This document shows, one piece after another, positions 1-8,459 of a stretch of 39,081 nucleotides of DNA. This stretch comes from Clostridium sp. Cult3 (GTDB lineage: Bacteria > Bacillota > Clostridia > Tissierellales > Tepidimicrobiaceae). The notes beneath the pieces were generated by a model. The model was not told the DNA's origin and ran no database searches. It worked only from the letters and a program-made list of their open reading frames with translations. Position 1 is the first letter of the stretch; each line of letters begins with the position of its first letter. A program made the position numbers and the translations under genes. The stretch spans positions 1-39,081 of the forward strand of contig NZ_PPXY01000004.1 of NCBI RefSeq assembly GCF_021655115.1, read 5' to 3'.

Positions 1-81
1 CGAAGCGGTCATAACGGGGCGGTCTTGAAAACCGTTAGGGCTTCGCGGCCCACGTGGGTTCGAATCCCACCCTCTCCGCCA
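1..81 (+). tRNA. tRNA-Ser (UGA), 5' end outside window
   Basis: The anticodon loop CTTGAAA carries TGA. It is followed by a long variable arm, a T arm with GGTTCGAATCC, and the 3' acceptor strand CTCTCC-G-CCA. The 5' acceptor strand and most of the D arm lie before base 1. The CCA end is encoded. First member of a tRNA array. Confidence 0.93.
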
Positions 82-89
82 AAAAATAT

Positions 90-180
90 GGAGAAGTACT
101 CAAGTGGCTGAAGAGGCTCCCCTGCTAAGGGAGTAGGTCCTTCATGGGGCGCGAGGGTTCAAATCCCTCCTTCTCCGCCA
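90..180 (+). tRNA. tRNA-Ser (GCU)
   Basis: Complete class II tRNA of 91 nt with an encoded CCA. The acceptor GGAGAAG pairs with CTTCTCC, the anticodon loop is CTGCTAA (anticodon GCT), and a long variable arm is present, as expected for serine. Confidence 0.95.
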
Positions 181-186
181 TTGTGG

Positions 187-263
187 GGGCCTTTAGCTCA
201 GTCGGTTAGAGCGCCCGGCTCATAACCGGTAGGTCCGGGGTTCGAGTCCCTGAAGGCCCACCA
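187..263 (+). tRNA. tRNA with CAU anticodon, probably tRNA-Ile2 (lysidine)
   Basis: A 77-nt tRNA with encoded CCA, acceptor GGGCCTT/AAGGCCC and anticodon loop CTCATAA. CAU could be elongator Met, initiator Met or Ile2. The body (xxCCTTTAGCTCAGT, GGCTCATAACC) resembles Firmicute tRNA-Ile2 as I remember it, in which TilS converts C34 to lysidine to read AUA. It is not initiator-like, because the acceptor closes normally. First of three copies here. Confidence 0.85.
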
Positions 264-268
264 GATTT

Positions 269-344
269 GCCCAGATAGCTCAGTAGGTAGAGCAGGGGAC
301 TGAAAATCCCCGTGTCGGTGGTTCGATTCCGCCTCTGGGCACCA
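269..344 (+). tRNA. tRNA-Phe (GAA)
   Basis: A 76-nt tRNA with encoded CCA. Acceptor GCCCAGA pairs with TCTGGGC, and the anticodon loop CTGAAAA gives GAA. Confidence 0.96.
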
Positions 345-430
345 TTTAGATAATGGACAGTTGTAAGGACAACCTTTAGTCGTTAGGAGATTTTAATGAT
401 AGACCCTAATAATTGTGAATTGATAATTAG
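345..430 (+). repeat. tRNA-array spacer repeat, copy A
   Basis: This non-coding spacer before the second CAU tRNA is clearly related to the spacer at 832-925 before the third. They share GGACAAC, AATGATAGACCCTAA, AATTGTGAATTG and TAATTAG in the same order. The unit spacer + CAU tRNA therefore looks duplicated. Confidence 0.75.
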
Positions 431-507
431 GGGCCTTTAGCTCAGTTGGTTAGAGCGCCCGGCTCATAACCGGTAGGTCCGGGGTTCGAGTCCCTGAAGG
501 CCCACCA
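431..507 (+). tRNA. tRNA with CAU anticodon, probably tRNA-Ile2 (copy 2)
   Basis: Same as the copy at 187-263 except for one base in the D loop (CAGTTGG here, CAGTCGG in copies 1 and 3). CCA is encoded. The identity call as Ile2 is an inference from body sequence. Confidence 0.85.
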
Positions 508-514
508 GTGATGG

Positions 515-589
515 AGGGGTGTAGTTCAGCGGTAGAACGTCGGTCTCCAAAACCGAATGTCGTGGGTTCGAGTCCTGCCACCCCTGCCA
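515..589 (+). tRNA. tRNA-Trp (CCA)
   Basis: A 75-nt tRNA with acceptor AGGGGTG/CACCCCT, discriminator G and encoded CCA. The anticodon loop CTCCAAA gives CCA. Confidence 0.95.
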
Positions 590-604
590 ATTAAGTTAAC
601 ACAA

Positions 605-680
605 GGGCGCATAGCTCAGTTGGGAGAGCACCTGCCTTACAAGCAGGGAGTCATAGGTTCAAGCCCTATTGTGCCCACCA
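605..680 (+). tRNA. tRNA-Val (UAC)
   Basis: A 76-nt tRNA with encoded CCA. Acceptor GGGCGCA faces TGTGCCC, and the loop CTTACAA between CCTGC and GCAGG gives anticodon TAC. Confidence 0.95.
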
Positions 681-754
681 TTTGTACAATGCACAGTTGA
701 AAGGATCCAAAATCTAGACATTAATAATCGCCAATTGAGAACTGGATAAAATAT

Positions 755-831
<77 letters not shown>

Positions 832-925
832 TTTAGAGATAATACACAGTGAACAATTGCAAGGACAACTTTTAATGGTTAGAGACCTCAATGATAGACC
901 CTAACAATTGTGAATTGTTAATTAG
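832..925 (+). repeat. tRNA-array spacer repeat, copy B
   Basis: Related to the spacer at 345-430 and likewise placed directly before a CAU tRNA. It contains a perfect 8-bp inverted repeat, TAACAATT-gtg-AATTGTTA (902-920), just before the tRNA. That hairpin is less perfect in copy A. The spacer at 681-754 shares weaker similarity. Confidence 0.72.
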
Positions 926-1002
926 GGGCCTTTAGCTCAGTCGGTTAGAGCGCCCGGCTCATAACCGGTAGGTCCGGGGTTCGAGTCCCTGAAGGCCCAC
1001 CA
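926..1002 (+). tRNA. tRNA with CAU anticodon, probably tRNA-Ile2 (copy 3)
   Basis: Sequence identical to the copy at 187-263, with CCA encoded. Last gene of the array, followed immediately by the transcription terminator. Confidence 0.85.
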
Positions 1003-1008
1003 ACTATA

Positions 1009-1048
1009 TAAAGACAGCAGACTTTGAAGCTAAGGTCTGCTGTCTTTA
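1009..1048 (+). terminator. Terminator of the tRNA array
   Basis: A 14-bp perfect inverted repeat (1009-1022 with 1035-1048; arms contain AAGACAGCAGAC and GTCTGCTGTCTT) with a 12-nt loop. It lies 6 bases after the last tRNA. Because the arms are A- and T-flanked, it may also stop the convergent gene at 1067-2065. Confidence 0.85.
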
Positions 1049-1066
1049 TGTATATTTTAGACATGA

Positions 1067-2065
1067 TCAAAGGCTTTGTGAATTAAGCACATAGAGTATT
1101 AACTGTTCGATAATATTTTTAAGATTATCCATTTGATATTTATCATCGATCTTCAAAATAATAATATCTTCAGGAACCATATAATCAGTCATATCCTTTA
1201 TATCTATACTCTGAGGAAGCTTTGATTTATTAACAAACAAACATTTTCTAGTTGGCGTGATATAACCTTCTTTTACATCTAATTCCAGGGTTATCTGAGT
1301 ATTTTTTTGCCAAATAATATTGAAGCTATCTGCAAAATATACTAGATTCATTTCTGACTTAGTAACTAATGTGTTACAAATTATCTGCATGATATCCCCA
1401 CTTGTTGTTATATTATTAATCTGTATGGGTATTATCTCATTAGATAAATCTATAGAGACACTCTTAATATCTTGGATAACATCAAATATTTGTATTACAT
1501 CTACTAAATAATAAAGATCATCAAAATTGTGTTTTAAAATTTTCTTTTTTAAGATAGTATCCCCACTATCGAGATATTTGTAATATAAATTTATACAATC
1601 CTTTCCTGTATGCTTATCCTCTCTATAAATATTTAAGCTTTCTTCGATTGTCTTTAATTTAAAATCTTTGAATGGTAGATAAGAGCTATGACTTCTTATA
1701 TTTCTGTATATATCGAAGCTATCTATATTAGAAATTCTATCAACTACATTATGAAAATTAGATCTATATTTAATAAAGGGTATATCAAAGCTATCTCCAT
1801 TGTAAGTTATTAGGAGATCGAAATTTAAAATGACTTTATTTAATTGTTCTAATAGCTGACCTTCTTCATCAATATTGTTAGCAAAGAATTGGGATAAATA
1901 CCAGCCACCATCTTTATCATTTAGATATACCAGCCCGATTAAATATATTTGATTAAACTTTCTACTAAGACCGGTAGTTTCAATGTCTAAAAAACATATT
2001 TTTCTATTTGGAAAATATGTTGATATATCTATTTTAAAATCTATTAAATAGTCTAGTCTCTCCAT
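1067..2065 (-). CDS. RNase H-like DEDD exonuclease (YprB family)
   Basis: A 332-aa cytoplasmic protein. The N-terminal ~190 residues carry the three signatures of a 3'-5' exonuclease fold: FLDIETTG near residue 25 (Exo I, two acidic metal ligands), ITYNGDSFDIPF near 86-97 (Exo II), and HNFDDLYYL near 180 (Exo III with its His and Asp). This matches the ribonuclease H-like YprB family, whose physiological substrate is not settled. The C-terminal ~130 residues have no motif I recognise. The ATG is preceded by AAGGGAG at a good distance. The gene converges on the tRNA terminator and diverges from the GGT-like gene. Confidence 0.82.
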   Translation of the reverse strand: MERLDYLIDFKIDISTYFPNRKICFLDIETTGLSRKFNQIYLIGLVYLNDKDGGWYLSQFFANNIDEEGQLLEQLNKVILNFDLLITYNGDSFDIPFIKYRSNFHNVVDRISNIDSFDIYRNIRSHSSYLPFKDFKLKTIEESLNIYREDKHTGKDCINLYYKYLDSGDTILKKKILKHNFDDLYYLVDVIQIFDVIQDIKSVSIDLSNEIIPIQINNITTSGDIMQIICNTLVTKSEMNLVYFADSFNIIWQKNTQITLELDVKEGYITPTRKCLFVNKSKLPQSIDIKDMTDYMVPEDIIILKIDDKYQMDNLKNIIEQLILYVLNSQSL

Positions 2066-2091
2066 ATGTGATTCTCCCTTATTGTTTATTG

Positions 2092-2100
2092 TGGTATAAT
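2092..2100 (+). promoter_or_regulatory. Extended -10 promoter for the 2165 gene
   Basis: TGG-TATAAT fits the extended -10 form (TGnTATAAT), about 65 bases before the start codon. No good -35 is visible at 16-18 bases, as is usual for extended -10 promoters. It sits in the short gap between divergent genes. Confidence 0.5.
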
Positions 2101-2164
2101 GAAGCTATATATGTTAAAGTATACAAAACTATTTAGATATTATCAAATAAAAGGGAGATGAAAT

Positions 2165-3766
2165 ATGAGATTTAATTACTTTGAACATCAGCATTCATCT
2201 TGTAGAAACACTATATTTGCAAAAAATGGTATGGTGTCTACAACTCAACCTTTAGCTGCAGAAGCTGGGTTAGAAATATTGAAAAAAGGTGGCAATGCAG
2301 TAGATGCAGCTATAGCTACGGCGGCAAGTTTAGCCGTATTAGAACCAACATCCAATGGATTAGGAGGAGATGGGTTTGCAATTATCTGGTATAAGGATAA
2401 TCTATATGGGCTAAACGCTAGCGGACCTTCACCAGGCAAAATTAGCATAGATAAGGTTAAAAATATGGGATTCAATGCTATGCCTAAATACGGTTTTTTA
2501 CCTGTAAATGTTCCAGGAATGCTTTATGGTTGGAGGGAAATGTATAAAAGATTTGGGGTCTTATCCTTTAAGGATATTTTAGAACCAGCTATTCATTATG
2601 CTAGAGATGGGTATCCTGTATCTCCTACGGTGTCTTATAATTGGAAGAAAGCTTTTAATATTTATAAGGATAGATTGAAAGGTGCAGAATTTGATGAGTG
2701 GTTTGATACCTTTTCTATAGATGGCAGGGCACCAGAACCAGGAGAAATTTGGTATTCGAAGAGTTTAAGTCGTACATTAGAAGAATTGGCTGATTCTCAA
2801 TGCCTTTCATTCTATGAAGGACATATTGCAGATAAAATCGATAAGTTTTCCAAACAATATGGAGGCTTTATTTCAAAGAAAGACTTGATGGACTATAGGC
2901 CAGAGTGGGTAGACCCTATATCTACTAATTATAGGGGTTATGACATATGGGAGCTACCGCCAAATACCCATGGACTAGTAGTACTATTGGCTTTAAATAT
3001 ATTGAGTAATTTTGATATGAATGTAGATTCATTAGAGCTATATCATTATATGATTGAAGCTATGAAACTTGCCTATGCCGATGGACTAAATTATATTACC
3101 GATCTCAAAGACATGGGAAGAAATTTAGAATATTTGCTAAGTAGAGACTATGCTTTAGATAGAAGCAAACTAATTGGAGACAGTGCTATACTAGCTAAAC
3201 ATGGGGCTTTAAATACAGGTGGTACAGTATATCTAGCCACAGCAGATAAGGATGGCAACATGGTAAGCTATATACAGAGTAACTTTACTGGATTTGGCTC
3301 TGGCTTGGTAGTACCTGGAACAGGAATAAGCCTTCACAATCGAGGTTATACTTTTAGTCTTAATGAGAAGGATTATAATCGATTAGCACCTAATAAGAAA
3401 ACCTATCATACAATAATTCCAGGTTTTATAACTAAGGGAGATAAGGCTTTAGGTCCTTTCGGAGTTATGGGAGCATATATGCAACCTCAGGGGCATTTGC
3501 AATCTGTAGTCAATATGATAGATTTTAACTTAAACCCTCAAGAAGCACTGGATAAATATAGATGGCAATGGATAGAGGGAAGAAGGGTAGTAGTAGAAGA
3601 GGATTTTCCAGAAGATATAAAAAATTATTTAATTCATAAAGGACATGATATCGAACATTCCAGGGATGTAGGTAGTTTTGGAAGAGGGCAAATAATTTTA
3701 AGAGATGGGCAAACATATATAGGCGGTACAGAAAAGAGAGCTGATGGACATATTGCAGCGTGGTAA
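2165..3766 (+). CDS. Gamma-glutamyltransferase-like Ntn hydrolase
   Basis: A 533-aa member of the GGT superfamily, autoprocessed N-terminal-nucleophile amidohydrolases. The N-terminal GGNAVDAAIATAASLAVLEP and GLGGDGF are typical of the large subunit. The predicted cleavage and nucleophile is Thr354 in GGTVY, aligned through the following ADKDGNMVS with the TTH..VVDKDGN of classical GGT. After it come QSNFTGFGSG and PGTGISLHNRG. The GGTVY form, instead of TTH, and the absence of a signal peptide point to the YwrD/oxamate-amidohydrolase-like branch and to a cytoplasmic enzyme. The true substrate cannot be read from sequence. ATG follows AAAGGGAGATG. The next gene starts 21 bases downstream, so they are likely co-transcribed. 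Confidence 0.85.
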   Translation: MRFNYFEHQHSSCRNTIFAKNGMVSTTQPLAAEAGLEILKKGGNAVDAAIATAASLAVLEPTSNGLGGDGFAIIWYKDNLYGLNASGPSPGKISIDKVKNMGFNAMPKYGFLPVNVPGMLYGWREMYKRFGVLSFKDILEPAIHYARDGYPVSPTVSYNWKKAFNIYKDRLKGAEFDEWFDTFSIDGRAPEPGEIWYSKSLSRTLEELADSQCLSFYEGHIADKIDKFSKQYGGFISKKDLMDYRPEWVDPISTNYRGYDIWELPPNTHGLVVLLALNILSNFDMNVDSLELYHYMIEAMKLAYADGLNYITDLKDMGRNLEYLLSRDYALDRSKLIGDSAILAKHGALNTGGTVYLATADKDGNMVSYIQSNFTGFGSGLVVPGTGISLHNRGYTFSLNEKDYNRLAPNKKTYHTIIPGFITKGDKALGPFGVMGAYMQPQGHLQSVVNMIDFNLNPQEALDKYRWQWIEGRRVVVEEDFPEDIKNYLIHKGHDIEHSRDVGSFGRGQIILRDGQTYIGGTEKRADGHIAAW

Positions 3767-3787
3767 TTTGCTGAAAGGAGTTTTAAT

Positions 3788-5263
3788 ATGAGTCAAACTA
3801 AAGTAAATAATATCATATTAGAGGTTGAAAAACTAAAGGAGTTAAAAGACGATGAGTTAAGGGATAGAATAGTAGATGTCAACAGAGCCCAATTGTCTAA
3901 AATAGGAGAAATGTCCTATAATTATTTTATCAGTGTCAGTGGAGATTTACTTCGACTAATTAATGTAGACAACTTTCTAGAAAAGATTGACTCCCAAAGA
4001 GAAAGGGAATTGATCCAATCCATTTTTGAATACAATATTAGGCTTTTTAAAAAAATCCATATGGGTATAGAAAAAAATGAGATAGAAGATGAAATAGCAA
4101 CTTTACTAGATATGAGGGAGGAACTCTATAGCCTATTAAATGCTATTCACTGCTATGAAACGGAGCTTTCATATATTAAGGAATCCCTAGATTATCATAC
4201 CATGAAAAAAATTGGAGAAAAAGAATATAGAAATGCTCTAATAGATAAAAATGAAATAGTTCTATTAATAGATAAGATAGGGGAAGTATTAGCTAAAAAC
4301 ATAAACAATCATTTAGATTTTGTAAGTATAGTTTCCAATATCATTAGTATACTACCATTTAGGATGAGTAAGTCCAAGTATTTTGATATAGTAAAAACAA
4401 CTCTTACTAGAAATTTAAATCAATACCCAGTGGATATGGCAGAAAACCAAATTGAGAACTATAAAATATTATTTGATAGTTCTCTCGCAGGGGATTATGG
4501 TATAGTATTTGATGTATATTTTACTAGGGTTCAATCTATTAAAAACATCGACTATAAAACCTATTCTTTAGAGGAGCTAGATAATTTAGCTAAAGATATC
4601 ATAAATTTAGCTAAAGAACTTAATGAAGTAGAGGTGTTTCTCGTAACCTTAGGGACATTGATCAATAGATTAATATCCATACTGTTAATTAAGAACAAAT
4701 CCCTATTGAATATTGATTCCAAGAAGTTATATTCAATCTGGGAAAAACAAGGAGAAGAATTAGATGAAAAACGTTTATCTTCACTAAGAGAATTAAGCAA
4801 CAACTCTCTAAAGGAAGTGGAAAAACAATTATTAAAAGACATACAGTATTTTGAAGTTCTTAATGGGGAAGGACTTAAGAGACCAGGTTTCTTGGATAAA
4901 AGCTTAAATAAAGAAATGTTATTTACTAATAGGGTTCTTACCTTTTACAATGATATAAGCTTGACCAAATATGAAACCTTGTTTCCAAAAGAGACACAGG
5001 CTATTGATAAATATTATCTAGAGCAATTAATTGACAGTTTAATTCAATATATAAATAGAAGCATATCTTCAATGGACAATATAGAAAGAAAGATTAGGAT
5101 GAGAAGACTATTATCTGCACTGCAACTTCCCTTTGAGGATATAGAAGAATTTTTATTCTATATAGAGTATTCATTAGACGAAAGGGTAGTTAGCAAGGAG
5201 GAAATATTGTTTACAATAGATGGGATTAACTATTGGCTAGATAATATAAATGAAGGGCAATGA
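3788..5263 (+). CDS. Unrecognised 491-aa helical protein
   Basis: I do not recognise a family. The 491 residues are rich in Lys, Glu, Ile and Leu with long heptad-like stretches and no clear signal peptide, transmembrane segment or catalytic motif. Predicted fold is all-helical. It has a good ribosome binding site (AAAGGAG) and starts 21 bases after the GGT-like gene, so the two probably form one transcript. That transcript ends at the terminator overlapping this gene's stop codon. The next operon begins about 90 bases later. Reading frame and codon use match neighbouring genes, so it is a real gene; its function is unknown. Confidence 0.8.
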   Translation: MSQTKVNNIILEVEKLKELKDDELRDRIVDVNRAQLSKIGEMSYNYFISVSGDLLRLINVDNFLEKIDSQRERELIQSIFEYNIRLFKKIHMGIEKNEIEDEIATLLDMREELYSLLNAIHCYETELSYIKESLDYHTMKKIGEKEYRNALIDKNEIVLLIDKIGEVLAKNINNHLDFVSIVSNIISILPFRMSKSKYFDIVKTTLTRNLNQYPVDMAENQIENYKILFDSSLAGDYGIVFDVYFTRVQSIKNIDYKTYSLEELDNLAKDIINLAKELNEVEVFLVTLGTLINRLISILLIKNKSLLNIDSKKLYSIWEKQGEELDEKRLSSLRELSNNSLKEVEKQLLKDIQYFEVLNGEGLKRPGFLDKSLNKEMLFTNRVLTFYNDISLTKYETLFPKETQAIDKYYLEQLIDSLIQYINRSISSMDNIERKIRMRRLLSALQLPFEDIEEFLFYIEYSLDERVVSKEEILFTIDGINYWLDNINEGQ

Positions 5264-5283
5264 TTTCAAGCCCTTCTTTTTTT
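5252..5283 (+). terminator. Terminator overlapping the 3788 gene's stop
   Basis: GAAGGGC (5252-5258) pairs with GCCCTTC (5270-5276) and is followed by a run of T. The TGA stop codon of the upstream gene lies in the loop. It separates that gene from the activase operon. Confidence 0.8.
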
Positions 5284-5349
5284 ATGCTTCACATTATATT
5301 TTATATCTCTATTGGCAATAATAAACTAGTGTGGAATTGGAGGGATATT

Positions 5350-6351
5350 ATGAATGGGAAAGTAGGCATACCTAGGGGTATGTTGTATTATGATTATTAT
5401 CTATTATGGAAAGGGTTTTTTAACAATTTAGGTGTAGAGGTAATTACTTCGCCAAAAACTAATAAGGATATTTTAAACATGGGGGTTTTGAGCTGTGTTG
5501 ATGAAGCTTGCTTGCCTGTAAAAGTGTTTCATGGTCATGTAGATTATTTAAAAGATAAAGTAGATTATATTTTTATTCCTAAATTTATCAGTATATATAA
5601 AATGGAATATTGTTGTCCAAAGCATTTAGGTTTGCCAGATATGATAAAACATAGTGTAGAAGGATTGCCAGAAGTTATAGCCCCTATTATTAATTTAAGA
5701 AAATCAACAAATAGTTTAAGAAAATCTATTCTGTATACGGGAAAATACTTTACAAATAGGACTTCAAGGATTTTAAAGGCCTACGATAAGGCTTACAAAC
5801 GATTTGTAGAGTATAATGAACTATTGGCTCATGGGGTTATACCTATAGATGCTGTAGGTTTATCTGATAGTATAAATCTAAAAACCAAGGGTCATCAAGA
5901 AGGATACAAAACAAATATATTGCTATTAGGCCATTCTTATAATATATATGATGATTATATAAATATGAACATAGCCAATAAATTAAAAAAGAGTAATATT
6001 AAAATTATTACTGCCGAGATGGTAGATGAGGTAGTAACTAGACGATATACATCAAAACTATCAAAGAGGATGTTCTGGACTCATGGTCAAAGGATAGTAG
6101 GCAGCGCTTTTTCTTTAATAGAAGCTGGAAATATAGACGGAATCATATATGTTTCAGCCTTTGGATGCGGACTGGATTCAGTACTTATGGACTTGGTGGA
6201 AAGAAAGGCGAAGAAACATAGGGTTCCTTTTACCCTATTAACCATAGATGAACAGACGGGGGAAGCAGGTATCAACACAAGAATAGAAGCTTTTGTTGAC
6301 ATGTTAGAATGGAGGGATAATATTGAAGGCAACATTTCCACACATGGGTAA
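5350..6351 (+). CDS. Acyl-CoA dehydratase activase-related protein (DUF2229-like)
   Basis: A 333-aa soluble protein with KVGIPRGMLYY at the N terminus and conserved Cys-bearing motifs: LSCVDEACLPVK, EYCCPKH and FGCGLDS. It also has VPFTLLTIDEQTGEAGINTR near the C terminus. This pattern belongs to the 2-hydroxyacyl-CoA dehydratase/DUF2229 superfamily, where such cysteines bind Fe-S clusters. The longer frame extends upstream, but ATG 5350 has the ribosome binding site (TTGGAGGG) and begins at the conserved region. It overlaps the next gene by 29 bases. In many anaerobes this domain, the next gene's domain and the ATPase are fused in one ~1400-aa protein; here they are split. The reaction is unknown. 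Confidence 0.78.
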   Translation: MNGKVGIPRGMLYYDYYLLWKGFFNNLGVEVITSPKTNKDILNMGVLSCVDEACLPVKVFHGHVDYLKDKVDYIFIPKFISIYKMEYCCPKHLGLPDMIKHSVEGLPEVIAPIINLRKSTNSLRKSILYTGKYFTNRTSRILKAYDKAYKRFVEYNELLAHGVIPIDAVGLSDSINLKTKGHQEGYKTNILLLGHSYNIYDDYINMNIANKLKKSNIKIITAEMVDEVVTRRYTSKLSKRMFWTHGQRIVGSAFSLIEAGNIDGIIYVSAFGCGLDSVLMDLVERKAKKHRVPFTLLTIDEQTGEAGINTRIEAFVDMLEWRDNIEGNISTHG

Positions 6352-7414
6352 TGTATATATAGCTACCAAAGCTTTTTTTGAAGAAATAGGTCAAGATGTA
6401 GTTCCTCCACCTATATGTACTAGAAAAACTTTAGAGATAGGCACCAAGTATTCTCCAGAAACTATATGCTTGCCTCTAAAGGTAATGATAGGTAATTTCA
6501 TTGAAAGCATTGAAAGAGGGGCTGATACCATATTATTAACAGGAAGCTGTGGTCCTTGTAGATTTGGTTTTTATTCTATATTGGAAAAGAGCATACTAGA
6601 GGATATGGGATATGATGTAGACTTTATAGTATTTGATCCTATATATGAAGGATGGAAGCCCCTTAAAGATAATATATACAAGACCTTTAAAGTAGATAAT
6701 ATGAGAGAATTGATACGGACTGGAAAGTTTGCTTGGAAACTAATTCAAACTGCCGATTACATTACAGATTTGTCCAATAAGGTTAGAGCCTATGCTCTAG
6801 ACAGCCTTAAGGTAGACTTAATTATGAACAACTATTATCGACAAGTAGAAGAAACCTATGGGGAAAAAGAAATGATGGAATTGATGGAAAGAACTATAAG
6901 TAAGCTAAATAAAGTTAAGATAGATAAAAGCAAAGAGCCAATAAAAATAGGACTCATCGGAGAGATATATACGGTAATAGAACCTTTTGTCAATTTAGAA
7001 GTAGAAAGAAAGTTAGGCCATATGGGAGTTCTCGTAGAGAAGTCTTTGACGCCAACCCTATGGGTGGAACATCATGTAGCAAAATTTCCCTTCGGTGCAA
7101 AAACTGAAAATGAAAAATATAGACTTGCCAAGCCCTATTTAGAAACCCTGGTAGGAGGCCATGGGCGAGAAACAGTGGGTTCTGCTATATATTATGCTAA
7201 TCGGGGATTTGATGGGGTAATCCAGTTGTTACCTTTAAATTGTATGCCAGAGATAGTTGCCAAAAGCATACTAAGTACTGTAAGTAAGGACTTAAATTTT
7301 CCTATCATGACATTAATATTGGACGAGATGACAGGGGAAGCAGGATATATGACTAGATTAGAGGCATTTATAGACTTACTTCAGAGAAGAAGGGAGGAAA
7401 GTTCAGTTGGATAA
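6323..7414 (+). CDS. CoA-protein activase / dehydratase-like Fe-S protein
   Basis: A 363-aa protein with TTG start and GGAGGG six bases upstream. It is a paralogue in layout of the preceding gene: both contain a xxCLPxK motif (ETICLPLKVMIG here) and end with DEMTGEAGYMTRLEAF. It adds TGSCGPCRFGFY (a CxxC) and LPLNCMPEIVAKS. These cysteines are candidates for a cubane or double-cubane cluster. The family is annotated as CoA protein activase, related to the D component of 2-hydroxyglutaryl-CoA dehydratase. It overlaps both neighbours, which suggests translational coupling and a complex of fixed stoichiometry. No separate dehydratase alpha/beta pair or CoA-transferase is nearby. Confidence 0.78.
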   Translation: MKATFPHMGNVYIATKAFFEEIGQDVVPPPICTRKTLEIGTKYSPETICLPLKVMIGNFIESIERGADTILLTGSCGPCRFGFYSILEKSILEDMGYDVDFIVFDPIYEGWKPLKDNIYKTFKVDNMRELIRTGKFAWKLIQTADYITDLSNKVRAYALDSLKVDLIMNNYYRQVEETYGEKEMMELMERTISKLNKVKIDKSKEPIKIGLIGEIYTVIEPFVNLEVERKLGHMGVLVEKSLTPTLWVEHHVAKFPFGAKTENEKYRLAKPYLETLVGGHGRETVGSAIYYANRGFDGVIQLLPLNCMPEIVAKSILSTVSKDLNFPIMTLILDEMTGEAGYMTRLEAFIDLLQRRREESSVG

Positions 7415-8387
7415 ATATTATATGGGAATTGATGTTGGTTCTGTAAGTACAAATATTATATTAATGGATGATGACAACAATATTCATTATAAAAAATATA
7501 TGAGAACTCAAGGAAAGCCTATTGATATGCTAAAGGAAGGAATTAGAGAGATAGAATTGGAGAAGAAGGATGCCAATATATTAGGTGTTGGAGTAACAGG
7601 GAGTGGTAGGTATTTGGCTAATATTATTGTAGGAGCTGATGTAGTTAAAAACGAGATTACTGCCCATGCTGTAGCAGGACTAGATTTTTTACCCCATGTA
7701 CAAACCATAATTGAAATTGGAGGTCAAGACTCTAAGATAATAATCTTAAGGGATAAGGTGGTTACGGATTTTGCTATGAATACCGTGTGTGCTGCAGGTA
7801 CAGGTTCTTTTCTAGATAGGCAGGCCATAAGGCTGGGGGTTGATATAAGCGAATTTGGGGATTTAGCCTTAAAGTCCAAAAGCTCCGTTAGAATTGCTGG
7901 TAGATGTGCCGTATTTGCTGAATCAGATATGATACACAAACAACAATTAGGGCATAATCAATCGGATATAGCTAAAGGATTATGCGAAGCTTTAGTTAGA
8001 AATTATTTAAACAATGTAGGAAAGGGAAAGGAAATACTTTCGCCAATTTTGTTCCAAGGTGGAGTAGCAGCAAATGTTGGAATTAGAAAGGCTTTTGAGG
8101 AAACCTTCAGGGAAAGGGTTTATGTTCCAGATAATTTTGATGTAATGGGAGCTATTGGTGTGGCCATACTTGCTAAGGAAGAGGTAAAGAAAAAGGGTTA
8201 TACAAACTTTAAAGGGACTTCCATACACAGGGTAGATTATGTGGTAAATGGATTTGAATGCGATGGTTGTTCTAATATATGTGAGGTAATTGAGATAAAA
8301 GAAGATGGAAGACTTTTAGCTAGATACGGAGATAAATGTGGAAAATGGTCCAACTCCTTGGGTAATAGAGATTCTAAATTAGCATAA
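7407..8387 (+). CDS. BadF/HgdC-type dehydratase activase ATPase
   Basis: A 326-aa ATPase of the ASKHA fold: GIDVGSVSTNIILMD at the N terminus (phosphate 1 loop), GVTGSGR, IGGQDSK, and FQGGVAANVGIRKAF near the C terminus (adenosine region). Cys128 in NTVCAAGTGSF and Cys167 in AGRCAVFAESD match in place and spacing the two cysteines that hold a [4Fe-4S] cluster between subunits in HgdC-type activators. The family couples ATP hydrolysis to one-electron transfer at very low potential. A C-terminal FECDGCSNICEV segment with three cysteines goes beyond the minimal activator and may bind another cluster. TTG start with GGGAGGA upstream. It overlaps the previous gene by 8 bases and is the last gene of the operon. 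Confidence 0.86.
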   Translation: MDKYYMGIDVGSVSTNIILMDDDNNIHYKKYMRTQGKPIDMLKEGIREIELEKKDANILGVGVTGSGRYLANIIVGADVVKNEITAHAVAGLDFLPHVQTIIEIGGQDSKIIILRDKVVTDFAMNTVCAAGTGSFLDRQAIRLGVDISEFGDLALKSKSSVRIAGRCAVFAESDMIHKQQLGHNQSDIAKGLCEALVRNYLNNVGKGKEILSPILFQGGVAANVGIRKAFEETFRERVYVPDNFDVMGAIGVAILAKEEVKKKGYTNFKGTSIHRVDYVVNGFECDGCSNICEVIEIKEDGRLLARYGDKCGKWSNSLGNRDSKLA

Positions 8388-8416
8388 CCTTAAGTTTATA
8401 CACTTAAGGTTTTTTC
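8386..8416 (+). terminator. Terminator of the activase operon
   Basis: AACCTTAAGT (8386-8395) pairs with ACTTAAGGTT (8402-8411) around a 6-nt loop, and a T run follows. It begins within the stop codon. Confidence 0.85.
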
Positions 8417-8459
8417 TATGTTATAATATTTCTATATTATTTAATTAAGGGTGAGGTAA

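Noticed and set aside
5260-5349. A 30-residue N-terminal extension of the DUF2229-like protein from ATG 5260
   Set aside because: It overlaps the upstream terminator and has no ribosome binding site, while ATG 5350 has one and starts at the conserved region.
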